The notes under the pieces were generated by a model. The model searched no databases and was not told the origin of the DNA. It worked only from the letters and a program-made list of their open reading frames with translations. From contig CM038232.1 in assembly GCA_021442155.1 (NCBI GenBank), forward strand, positions 57,691,436 to 57,755,435: a stretch of 64,000 nt of DNA, in the 5' to 3' direction. This document shows positions 48,287 to 58,997 of the stretch, piece after piece. The stretch comes from Cymbidium sinense (taxonomy: Eukaryota; Streptophyta; Magnoliopsida; Asparagales; Orchidaceae). The position numbers and the translations under genes are program-made. How positions within the stretch are numbered: the first letter of the stretch is position 1; each line of letters opens with the position of its first letter.

Positions 48287-48670
48287 ATTTATATTCTCAT
48301 TTATATTCACAGATATAAATGAAATATAAATTTAAATCAATCAAACTAAATCCAAATCACAAATCTTTCCTAAGTCACTTTAATTTTCCCTTAAGGACTT
48401 AGCCTAGATCATCCCCAAATCAATTCAAATTCATGTAATTTTCTCATAGACCATTTATATTCTCATTTATATTCACATATATAAATGAAATATAAATTCA
48501 AATCAATTAAACTAAATCCAAAATTCAAATCCATATCATAAATCTTTCTTAAGTCACTTTAATTTTCTCTTAAGGACTTAGCCTAGATCATGTTCAAATC
48601 ACTTCAAACTCATAAAATTTTCTCATAACCCATTTATATTCTCATTTATATTCACATATATAAATGAAAT
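48287..48670 (+). repeat. Three AT-rich hairpin units of about 170 bp in LTR E
   Basis: Arms at 48287-48306/48313-48331 and 48453-48472/48479-48497 pair over 19-20 bases with one bulged base and a 6-base loop (TCACAG/TCACAT). The third unit (48632-48651/48658-48670) has a shortened right arm. Units also share flanks with TTTTCTCATA and CTTAGCCTA. LTR F keeps one unit (59058-59077/59084-59102). Confidence 0.8.
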
Positions 48671-48959
48671 TCAAACAACCAAAACCAACTCCAAAATTCA
48701 AGTTCAAATTCAATCAAAAATTCAACCTAAGCCTTTCAAGTCAAATTCTTGAACTTAGCCAAATCAACTTCAGATCAAGACAAACTCTTGATTTTCCTTC
48801 ATAATTCAATCAATATTTCAATCATGAATCTAAATAGAAATACAAACTTCAATCACTTAACAAAAATGCAATTCAAAAATTAAGCCAAAATCCATTTCAT
48901 GTTCACCTTTTGAACTTGAAATTATTAAATGAATCAAAACCCATTTGACTTCAAACCAC

Positions 48960-49810
48960 TTGCAAATGGATTTATATTTCAATCATAAGTCCATATGTGA
49001 GTTCAATCAAACTCAAATCAAACTTTGACCAAGCCATTTGACCCACTTAGGCTCACTTGACCCAAAGTGACCTAAAGTACTCCTATGAGCCAAATTCTAA
49101 TCCTAACCAAATTAGATTGAATCAAACTCACTTAAGCCTCTTATCATGATCAACAATCATCATGAGATGATCAATAACTCAAATTGGGTCAAACCAAGTC
49201 AAACCTAAGCATTGACCAAGTTAACACTTAGTCAAAATTATAACCAACATAGCCAAAATCCACCATAGGCCAAATTGATTGAAACCAATGATCTAAGTTC
49301 GCTCATGACCAATGTTTGAACTTGACTAAGTCAACATTTGATCCTAACCTAGCCCAATTGGCCACTTGACCCAAAAGTCCTAAAAGTATGTCAACACTTG
49401 ATCTAAGCCAAATTGATTGAATGGGTTCATTCTACTTATTAAACTTAACTAAAGCCTCAATTGGCCAACTAGACCTAACCAATCCCAATTGACCTTGAAC
49501 CCAACTTGACCTAAAAAGTCATATTGAGCCAAATTCAAACTTAACCAAAATTAATTGGAAATGAAGATACCATTCCACTTCATATAACCAACTAAACCTA
49601 AACCTACCCATGAACTAGCTCAAATAGGTCAAATGGGTCAAATCAACTTGACCTATTTGACCTAAACCAAACTCAAACCAAATTGAATCAAACCAAAGCC
49701 ACCAAAACATTTCAAATGGTCATATAAACTTGACCCAACCCTTGGTTTGACCCAATTTGACCAATTTCCAACTTAAGTTGACCCATTTTGACCTAACATA
49801 AGCACATCAC
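48960..49810. promoter_or_regulatory. TTGACC/GGTCAA cluster in LTR E
   Basis: Same type as in LTR A: many W-box-core hexamers in both orientations within under 900 bp, embedded in CAAATTGGGTCAAACC and ACTTGACCCAA contexts. A position near the 5' part of the LTR would fit an enhancer (U3), but activity is inference. Confidence 0.45.
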
Positions 49811-52565
49811 AACCAAATTCAATGAAACATGGCCAAACATGTTTCCTCATCATATCGAACATGTCCAAACTGAAATCAAGGTCAAATGACCATTTTACTC
49901 TTATGAAACATGGTAAATTTTTGACAATTCCACTTAAAATTTGGTCAAATCCTCTTCATACCCACTTGGCACTCTCCTAATGGATCAAGCGAACAATCAG
50001 GAGGGCGGTGCACCCAACCCAATGGGTTTGGATTAGCCCAACCTAGAGCAATGGTCAAAGCACTGCCCCCCTTGAAATGGCCACATGGGATTTTGAGCAC
50101 ATGGGGAGTTCACCTTCCCACTCCTCTGGCCCAACCGAACTCAATGACCTATCTAATAGCTTAACAAACTCACTAAATTAGGGCAATTGATCAAAAATGG
50201 CATGGCAAGCTCACCATTTAATCTCCCCTAATTCATTTCAAAGAAAACATTCCTCAATTCAATTGAAGCCAATTCCCCATCCAAGCATCCTAGAGTGATT
50301 TCAAAACTTCATTTCTTGGTTTTCAGAGCTTGAAAATAGGGGACCTCCATTGAAGAGCCAACTCACTCCACACTCAAAACCATTGCAATTCCTTTGGCAC
50401 ACTCTCTCAGGGACCTCAATCGAGCTCACCCAAACTCTTTCCTAAGTTCCTAAAGCAAGGGAGGAGCCATCTTGATCAAGATCAAGCTCAATGCAAAAGA
50501 GAGTTGGTCCATAGAAGCATCCGCTCAATCTTAAGAGCTCAAACCTTCAGCTAAGCTTCGTCTCAACCAGATGAATTTTCTCCAAGAGAATCGAGCATCG
50601 GTGATCACCTCTGGTGAGATTAGCCCTTTTTTTGAGCTTGATTTCAATGTTTGTTGGTCCTTTGTGAAAGGAATTTTAATCTCATCGGATTTTGGCCAGT
50701 AGATGTGATCTAGGTTGCATGATGAAGGTGTGGGCCAAATTCTAGCCCAATTCGAGCTCAATCGAGCTTGGATCATGGCCTAGAACATTGACGGATCCCC
50801 TTTCCTGCATGGAATTGCAGGGATAAATCTCTAGCTGTCCATCCATGTATTTTGGATGAACAACCGAGATTAAAACACATAACACTCATTGATTTATCCC
50901 TCTGACCATCCCATCCTTGATCGATGAGGAGAAAGTAAGATCTTGCCACATGTGTGATGTACCCAATGGTTGCATGTAAAGTGCATGTCATGCTGATAAT
51001 GAGCTAGTGGGATTAATAATATAATTAAGCTTTAAATAATTTCTAATTAATCACTTAACCTTCTAAAATCCATATAAAAATTTAAAAAAATGAAATAAAT
51101 TGCATATGAAAGATAATTGAACATATAATATTCTAAAATTAATTTCAATGGATTTTGAATAGTATTTTTCTTTGAATTGGGTTTTATTAGGAATTTTAAT
51201 TTGCTAATTACCCTTTAATTACTCATCTACTTAATCTCAAACTTTTTGTACTTAATTTGTGGGATGACTCCTACCTCCCCTAATTTTCTTAGGATTTATT
51301 GGTAGCATAATTAGGCGAATTTCTAGTTCATTTGTTAATTACTTCCTTAATGTAATACTTAGTGAGTGATTTAACCCTATGATTAAGTTAATTAAGTTTT
51401 GATTAAGTGAATGTGAGATTTAGGAAATAATTTAGGGATAATTTTCTTGAGATATTCCCTAAACACCCATTTTCTTCCTTAATCCATCCTTAATAAATGG
51501 TTAATTCAATAATTACCCCCTTAATTAATTTCATAAAAATTTGAAAACATTTCATAACTTAATTAATCAATCTTGGATATATGCTTAGGTGTTTAAGACC
51601 CTAAGTACATTAAGGAAATCAAAATTTAACTCACTTGTGTGAGAGGGGTTATGAAATTACTTAAGTTAAACCCCCTTAGTTTAATTAATCACTAATCATG
51701 AGCCAAATTTCATTAGGCCTTTTCTTCCTAGGTGCATTGAAAATTTAAATTCCTTGTGAGATTTTATGTCATCTCATTGGCTCATGATTACTTGGTCAAA
51801 TATGCTAAGATGGTATATGTATGGGATACACTTAATTCATACATTAACCTAATCAAAATATAAAATGGATCTAATCATCTAAAAATGGAATTTAAATATC
51901 ATACACATGTGGGAATGGGTTAAAAACAACAAACTTACCTCACTTTTCTCAAATTAAATCAAACTCAAAATAAAACCAAATCTTCTTTAAAAATAATTTG
52001 ATTTGCTTTAAACTTTATTATTTCATAAGATTGTCTTTAGGAATGTGTTTACATGCTTTCATCATTTTAGTTTCTTCCCAACATGCTAAATGTGTATTTC
52101 ATATGAATTTCATGCATTCATTCTTTTCAAAATCAAAATGTGAAATGAAATGTTTTTTTATGTCAAATTCCTGTTTTGACTAAAATAAAATATTATTATC
52201 ACTATTAAATCTAAATTATTTTCAAAATATATAAATCAATTACCAAAATTGAAAGTGTGTTACTTACGTTTATTTTATGAGCTTGCATGTGAGTAAAATA
52301 TAATGTGCTTAGTGTAGTTTTCCTTCTCCCTCTTTTAGTATAGTTTTGAATAGGATTTGGTAAAGTGTTTTAGTTCATTTGAAAATAACCAAACACTTAC
52401 CCAATTCCATCTATTCATTCTATGCTATTACTTAAGAAGGATATCTACACTTGTACATATAAATTGCATAAACAAAAATAAATCAACCAACACAAACTTC
52501 TACATTCTTCCTTTTCCATTTATTTCTTTTGTACATGTGCTTGTATTTATGGAAAGTTGTATATT

Positions 52566-52679
52566 AGTCTAGACAACCCTGGGGTTGCGAGGCTTTAAGT
52601 AGCACTAAGTAGGTCCTATACCTTACACCCCTAGTTAACAATGGCATCGTACTCACTTATGCCTTTCATACATTTATGA
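52566..52679 (+). other. Conserved LTR block and short ATG frame (LTR E)
   Basis: GGTTGCGAGGCTTTAAGTAG then AGGTCCTATACCTTACACCC, then AACAATGGCATCG. The ATG at 52641 opens a 12-residue frame starting MASYSL. See LTR A for the shared pattern. Confidence 0.4.
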
Positions 52680-53650
52680 GTGCATATGAAAATTGGATAA
52701 GAAACCCTTTTTTCTACTTAATGAAAATCATGCATCATAAGCATTCAAATTTTCCTTAAGTAAACTACTTAGCATTTATTATAAGATGTGCTAAACATTC
52801 TCATTTGCATGTATAGATATGCTTAGGATTCATCCATATGCATGTTACACATGTTGGGAAAGAAATGAAGTGATGTGTGTTTTGTGAATTTTGTTCACAT
52901 TATTTAATCTTAAGATGACTCTCTTCTTGAATAGGTTTGTTTAGAGTTCATCTAAACTTAGGATTAATTAAAACACATAATATAACATTCACTAAACAAA
53001 ACTAAACATAAATCCACTTTAGAAATTACTTAAGGTAGGGAAGGAAAGAGAAGTTCTCTTCTCTTTTCCCTCTCTTTAAAACTTAGTATTTAATTATAGG
53101 TTCATCCAAACCAAATAAAATAATAAAATAAAATCAGCCCAAATTAGTAAAATAACTTAAATGAAACCATCCTCTAATTTGAACACTTTTTAAACAAAGC
53201 CATAGTTAAGATATATACAAACCCTCTAAAGCACACACATTTAGAGTCAATGCTTTTGTTTTTAGATTAGTGCATGGTTTGATGTTTACTTTTATTTTGT
53301 GATATATGTTTTAGTCTGATGTTAGTGAATGTATGTAGAATGAATGATAGGATGATTTAGTCTAATCATTTTTAGAGAAGATTATGCTTGCTTATATAAT
53401 AAATAAAATAATTTAAATTTTATACTAAGCATAATGATAGTGTGGACTTAGTCACCCATGTGGGGTGATGAGTCCAATATGCATGCTTGGGATTTATGTG
53501 AGCTAATCTCTATTTTGTAGGTGTTGGTTATTTTTCCTTTCCATGTATTTTTGCAATTAAGATTTTGAAATATTATTATGGATGAGCATTGGTCATAAGA
53601 TCTCATTATGCACCATGTGAAGCCTTTGGAGCAACCACCTTCCAACCATC

Positions 53651-53740
53651 CAAAAGAAGGAACCAAAGAAAAAAGAAGAAAAGAAAAAAAAAGAAGAAAA
53701 GAAAAAGAAAGAAGAAAAGAAGAATGAAGAAATGAAGCTT
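53651..53740 (+). repeat. GAAAA/GAAGA microsatellite in LTR E
   Basis: Purine run of GAAGAAAAG and AAAAAAGAAG units at the same LTR position as in A and C. Confidence 0.85.
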
Positions 53741-53808
53741 GAAGACCCCCATAACAATGAATTTCTTGTTTAATTGTACTTAATTCATTTATAATTCAGG
53801 TTCTATTA

Positions 53809-53893
53809 GGGTAGAGCTTGGTTACCCAATTTGTTTTTTTTTGGGGTTTGTGCGGTGGTGCCCAACCACAAATGGCATTTTATTCTTTTGCGT
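53809..53893 (+). promoter_or_regulatory. Conserved hairpin block in LTR E
   Basis: GGGTAGAGCTTGGTTACCC (stem GGGTA/TACCC) followed by a TTTGTGCGG...CAACCACAAA inverted pair and TTTTATTCTTTTG. It is about 1.4 kb from the LTR end, like the copies in A (12412), B (17195) and C (34800). Confidence 0.45.
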
Positions 53894-55222
53894 TAGCTTT
53901 ATAAATTGATTGATGATTTGTTTAGCTTGTGCATTAAGATATCATCCTTTTCCAATTTTCTTCCTTATTTTATGTATGGACTAGATGTGGATTAGGCTCT
54001 TCGGGAAAAATAAATCTTCTACCAAATTTAATAATTCAAAATTAAAATAAATAACTCATAAACTTATCTAAAGCTTAGGCTAAAAATCAAGATAAAAGAA
54101 TTAGCAGCCCCTTAACTGGATGAGTATTTATTTTATAACATCATGCACAAATGATTGGAGGGCTTCCACCTTGCCAGAAACTTTTCACCTTCCATGGTGG
54201 AAACACACCTAATCTTACTTCTGCATTAGGCATATAATCTTATAAGCCCAAGTCTAATGATCATCCAAAAATAAAAAATAACATGTAATATGATTTGCAT
54301 TAGATTTAGCCATTTGCATGCCCTTTACATGATATAGTCTTTAAGGAGTAAGTTTAAGGACTTAGTCTCTTTCTAAATAAACACCTAGCTATCTTGCATA
54401 AAAGCATATGACTTGCCTACATGAATTTACCATAGGAGGAACCCCAGCGATTAGTCCAGTTGGTGGTTTGTCCTCTCAGTGAGGCAAACCAATACCACCC
54501 TTAATGCTTCCTAGATTTAGGCTGAGTTTGCTTCTCCTTGGGCCATAAGCATAAATCCTCACCTCCATTAATCTTGTTGTGGAATCATAAACCCTAAACT
54601 TCTAATAAAAAGTCAACTCAAATGAATAATTCAATTTCAAAAATATAAAGCCCAACCATAGGATAGTTTGAAACGCTCGCTAGGTTTCCTAGCATCATGA
54701 GCATCTCCTACTTATCTTTCTTTGGTTTCGATAATAACTCCCTCTCTTTGATCAATCCCATTTGATCTTCCAAAATAAACTAATCGATTGATAGTTCTAC
54801 CTATTGAAATCTTTGGAGACAATGATCACTTACCTTAATCGAGAGTATTCCTAAGGGATCTCATTCCTTAGGATGTAATTAACTATGGGGCTTGCTAGAA
54901 AACTTAATGAACTGCCTAAAATAAACCCTTTACTTTTCATGTAAAGTAGGTGAAGAATTTGGTACACATGCACCCATTATCCTGGGAGTCCTTATTGAGG
55001 TGCAAGTCGGTGGTGACCTCTATCTTTTGAGATAATATACCTCTCCTCAATATCGTACCCGATCACCCTCAATAAGAACATCTGTGGATCTAAGTGGTGT
55101 TAAAATGCATAAAAAGAAAATAAGTATATTTCTATCTTCATTTTATCTCACATAGAGTTAAAATTGAAATATATCTTTAATTCTTTAGAAATTCATATAA
55201 AAAATTTCACCACATATTTTTC

Positions 55223-55240
55223 TAGCGACTTAGCTGAGGA
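55223..55240 (+). promoter_or_regulatory. Primer-binding site, tRNA-Arg type (degraded)
   Basis: TAGCGACTTAGCTGAGGA matches 13 of 18 positions of TGGCGACTCCACTGGGGA, the complement of a plant tRNA-Arg 3' end used by Ogre-like elements. Two or three of the five differences are C-to-T or G-to-A. It lies 8 bases after the LTR end, preceded by TATTTTTC. This is where minus-strand DNA synthesis would begin. Confidence 0.72.
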
Positions 55241-55820
55241 AGGTTCCTCTCACCATCTTTGGTAAATGATTATTGTCTCCTACTATCGATAGTGGGTTTG
55301 TACTTTGGTGTGAATCCAAGACTATCTTTCGTTCCATTGGCACTTAGCTTATTTCATTCTTAAGTTAAGCTAGCCAACATCTTTAGGTTTTAGGACCTCA
55401 CCCCATGTTGGTCATAAAACCCCCGTTGGGTTCTCCAATGGGTAAAAAAAGGTCTAATAAGAAGAAAATATTTAAAGACTTCCTCCTTATTATTTTTATG
55501 GTAAGGAAAGGTTCATTCAAAAATAATAAAGACAAAATCAATCCTTATCAAAAACCATGCTCTTCAAAAAGCACTCTTTCAAAAAAGCACATAATAAAAC
55601 ATTTTGCACAAAAAATTTTCTTAAATCATCTTCATCTAACAATCTTTATGATTTTTATATGTAAGATCATCTTTACAAAAATAAAATTCCAACAATTACA
55701 TTTTTTGAAAATACAAATAAGTTTCTTCATTCAATTCATTTTTGGTGAAGACCTCATTTTTCAAAAATAAAATCCCAACAATTATATTTTCAAAAGCATA
55801 AATTTTGAAGATGGACCTTT
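55241..55820 (+). other. Leader, first part, element 4
   Basis: Non-coding sequence between the primer-binding site and the hairpin array. Includes a TTAAGTTAAGCTAGCC segment and CCCCATGTTGG...CCAATGGG (about 55402-55442), which may be an outlying, poorly paired hairpin. Frame 55405-55770 is open for 121 codons but encodes a low-complexity Lys/Phe/Ile-rich string in AT-rich DNA and is not credible as a gene. Confidence 0.55.
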
Positions 55821-57556
55821 CCATTCAATACTTCCAAATGTATTGAATGGATATTACCTCTTCAAGCAAAATCATAACTTTGAACTTCCACCTAATACAA
55901 TCCACATGTATTAGGTTGGGATTTTCATATTTTCGAAAAGCACATATGAAACCTCTCCATTTAATATACCCACACTTATTGGGTGGAGGTCTCATTTTCA
56001 AACAAAATCAAACAAATAAATTTTCAAAGAGCACATATGAACCTTTCCATTCAATATATCCATATTTATAGAATGGAGGTTTCATTTTCAAACAAAACTA
56101 AATTTTTCAAAAGCACATATGAATATCTTCATTCAATATACCCAAATTTATTGAATGAAAATTTTATTTCCAAATAAAATGGCATCACTTTGAAATCCCA
56201 CTTAACATATTCCACATATGTTTAAGTTGGGATTTCCTCTTCCAAAAAGCAATAATCACACACAAAATATACATATTTGAGAAATGAAACATAATTGATC
56301 TCTATCTTACATACCTAAATATGTTAAATGGAAATCTCCCTTTTAAAAAATCAACGAAAACAAAAATTTTCAAAATACATTTGAAATTTCATTCTAGCAT
56401 ATCCCATTTGCTAAAAAGAAGTCTCCTTTTCCAAAATAAAATTTGAAACACACTTTTGAAATTTCATTTAGCATACTCAAATTTGCTAAATGAAATACCC
56501 ATTCCACAAAATTTTTCAAAACATCTTTGGAACTTCAACTTAGCATACCCCATTTGCTAAAGTGAAATCTCTCTTTCCAAAACAAAATTTGAAACACCTT
56601 TGGAATTTCATTTTGCATACTACAATTTGCTAAATAAAATTTCCACTTCACAAAATTTCCAAAGCACTTTTGGAACTTCACCTTTAGCTAAGTGAAGTTT
56701 CCATTTTCAAAATAAAACCAAAAAATAAATCTAAACAAATATTTTGGAATTTCATTTAGCATACTCAAAATTGCTAAATGAAATTTCCATTAAAATTAAG
56801 TGGAACTTCATTTTAGCATACCATATTTGCTAAATTGAAGTCTCCACTTTCAATAAAATAATTCAAAACCAAAAAAGAAACACATTAGGATTCCCTTAGC
56901 ATACTTAAATTTTCTAAGGATCTTACTTTTCAAAGAAAAAAAAATCAAATCAAAACCTAAAAAGAAACACATTATGATTCCCTTAGCATACTTAAATTTG
57001 CTAAGGATCCTACTTTTAAAAAATCAGATCAAAACCAAAACAAATGAAACACTTTAGGATTTTCTTAGCATACTCAAATTTGCTAAGAATCCTATTTTCA
57101 AAAAGCTTTCAAAAGTAAAACACACTTGGGTTCTTCACTTAGCATACCTAAATTTTCTAAGTGGGAATTCCAATTTTAAAAATTACCATTAAATTCACAA
57201 GATAAAATAAACAAACAAAAAATAAATAATTATTTTCAAACACCTCACTTAGCATACCCAAATTTTCTAAGTGAGTGAATTCCAAAATATCAAATCAAAA
57301 ATAAAACCAATTGACCCTTACTTTAACATACCCAAATTTGTTAAAGGAAAGGGTCCTCAAATCAAAATCTAAATTTCAAACATGAACCTATGGAAGCATC
57401 TTTCTAAAAAATACTTATACCCATTTTCAACATACCCAAATTCATTGAAATTGGGTTCATTCAAAAATTCCTCTTTCCAATCAAATCTCTAAATCTTTTC
57501 TAAATCCATTTGAACCCCACTTAACACTTCCAAGATATTGGATGTGGGTTTAAATT
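55821..57556 (+). repeat. Array of about 22 hairpins with conserved loop and variable stems
   Basis: Units every 56-100 bp carry an inverted repeat around the loop consensus TACCCAAATT. Perfect examples: 55821-55831/55840-55850 (CCATTCAATAC), 56128-56138/56149-56159 (TTCATTCAATA), 56461-56473/56484-56496 (ATTTCATTTAGCA), 57244-57252/57267-57275 (CTCACTTAG). Near-perfect with single bulges: 55891-55898/55908-55915, 56193-56210/56216-56235, 56671-56681/56692-56703, 56746-56761/56772-56788, 56805-56818/56828-56841, 57313-57328/57339-57355. Stem sequences change along the array while both arms change together. About six units (for example near 56300, 56390, 57510) are partly decayed. Between stems lie TTTCCAAAATAAAATTTG-like linkers. 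It lies in the leader of element 4 before a decayed ORF. Confidence 0.88.
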
Positions 57557-57680
57557 TTAAATTGAAATTCAGAAATCAACAAAATAGAAATCTGATCCAA
57601 GCTTGTTTCCAACATTGTATATTCTCAGCATCAGTCTTAGTTAGAGCTATAGTTCAATTTTCAATCTTTAGTTAACTATA

Positions 57681-58802
57681 ATGGCAGTTTCACAGAAGTT
57701 TGTGTTTACTTTCTCCTATGGCATGGAATGGGCTTGGATCAAGCCAATCTCCTCTAAGCTGATCACACCCATCTCATCCATTTCGACAGAGGTTTTGAAG
57801 GGGTGAGGATCACCTCTGAGGGCACTCCCCTCACAACCGCTAGCGATCAGGGTGGTCAAGTGAAATCATTCAAATCGATTTGCCATCGGATTCCCCTCAC
57901 TAAAGAGGAAAGTAATGGTAGTTCCATGGCCTCAAGAACCACAAGGACATCAAGACCCTCGTGTGGTTTCCGTCGCCCTAGTAAGGGCTAACACTTACTC
58001 ATTGGTACCCTCTAAAGGTAATGCTCCTCTGATTCCAGAGATTGCCTCCCCAACCTTTGAGGTTGGGTCTAGTTCTTACTCCTGTAATCCTACCAAGACT
58101 TAGAGGAGGAATAAAAATTGCATGATTAAGCGGTATCATACACGTATTGCCAGGAAGATGGAGGCCGCTACACGATCAGTTATGGAGGAGGTACCCACTC
58201 TAATCACATTGCTGGTTACATCAAACCCATTTCATCCTCTCTCTAGGTCTGATAGAGAGGATGCTAGGAGGATCTGTACTTCACCTCCACCCTGACCTGG
58301 TTGTGAGGTCATATGCACCCTCCCATGCCAAGTTGACTGAGCCATGATTATGTCTCAGTTCAGTTTGATTTGAGATTTGTTATCCCCCGTATCATGGGGA
58401 AACACCTACAATAGGAGAGATCCAGAGAGGCCCTCACTTCAGTACATATCACTAGCAGAGAGAGGCAGATTTCACACCTCAGACTTATTGATTTCCTGGT
58501 GCACCGCATCACACAAATATCAATTTTCTTACCGGGATGACCCATCATAGGAAGAGGGTCCCTATCCTAAGAGAGTCGGTGGTGTCTCCACCACACCACT
58601 CTACCCCCCCGCCATCACCCATTCACGCTACAAGATCTACAAGGCCATGAAGGCCACATCCGGGAGAAGCTGCATTGGTGAGTCGCCTATGTCCAGGGAT
58701 CCTATTCCATCTACACCGGGTGCGAGCCTCCGCCGACCTTCTCCCCGATGGTGTGAGGGAATGGCAACCTCAAGCATGGTCGCCCTTCACCAACACCACC
58801 GC
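57681..58802 (+). pseudogene. Decayed ORF in the leader, upstream of the missing gag (possible Ogre-type ORF1)
   Basis: One frame runs 374 codons from ATG 57681 (context TATAATGGCAG, favourable for plants) to TAG 58803. It has seven internal stops: TGA 57804, 57861, 58293, 58338, 58371 and TAG 58101, 58548. No TAA occurs in this frame despite the AT-rich surroundings. The local GC is higher than in the leader. Readable segments include KFVFTFSYGMEWAWIKP, YHTRIARKMEAATRSVMEE and SRSDREDARRICTS. I recognise no domain. Ogre elements carry an extra ORF of unknown function between the 5' LTR and gag, and the position here fits. A captured host gene fragment is the alternative. Confidence 0.45.
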
Positions 58803-58997
58803 TAGCAGACATGAGATGGTGGCTATTGTAGAGGGAGCAAATGATAGCCCAGTTGCACCGATAATAGTAAAACCTCCTAGGAGTGTCACCTCTTTCAGAG
58901 TTATTGATAGCCAGGAGTGCATTTCTTTTAGTGAGTACAGTCCTCATAGGATTGCTTCTCTAACAGGGAGGTCCTTGCCTCTCAAGACATGATCAAT
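58803..58997 (+). other. End of element 4 leader before junction with LTR F
   Basis: About 195 bp of the same mixed composition as the preceding ORF (another frame, 58675-58992, stays open across it), ending near GATCAATGAGTC. At about 58998 the sequence switches to LTR. Gag and pol of element 4 are absent. Confidence 0.5.

Larger units (their letters stand above)
47854..55214 (+). mobile_element. LTR E: complete 5' LTR of element 4, 7,361 bp
   Basis: Starts TGTTGACCTCATTTTTAG inside the RNase H fragment and ends ATTTCACCACA at 55214, eight bases before a primer-binding site. Its length agrees with C (7,355). Order: AT-rich hairpin units (48287-48670), TTGACC cluster (48960-49810), GC-richer block (49980-51000), TTAATTAA-rich part (51000-51720), GAGGCTTTAAGTAG block with short ATG frame (52566-52679), GA microsatellite (53651-53740), hairpin block (53809-53893), end. 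The base five left of it is CGTAG (47849-47853), so the missing right flank of the element should carry CGTAG. No coding region is supported. Confidence 0.93.

Noticed and set aside
55405..55770. 121-codon frame rich in Lys, Phe and Ile in the leader
   Set aside because: Low-complexity product of AT-rich DNA, poor start context, no recognisable motif, and it runs toward the hairpin array.
55821..57556. CRISPR-like array
   Set aside because: Units are diverged hairpins with variable stems, not identical repeats with unique spacers. The surroundings are a plant retrotransposon.
58711..58947. Minus-strand 78-codon frame opposite the decayed leader ORF
   Set aside because: Antisense to the better supported plus frame. 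Openness follows from the higher GC.
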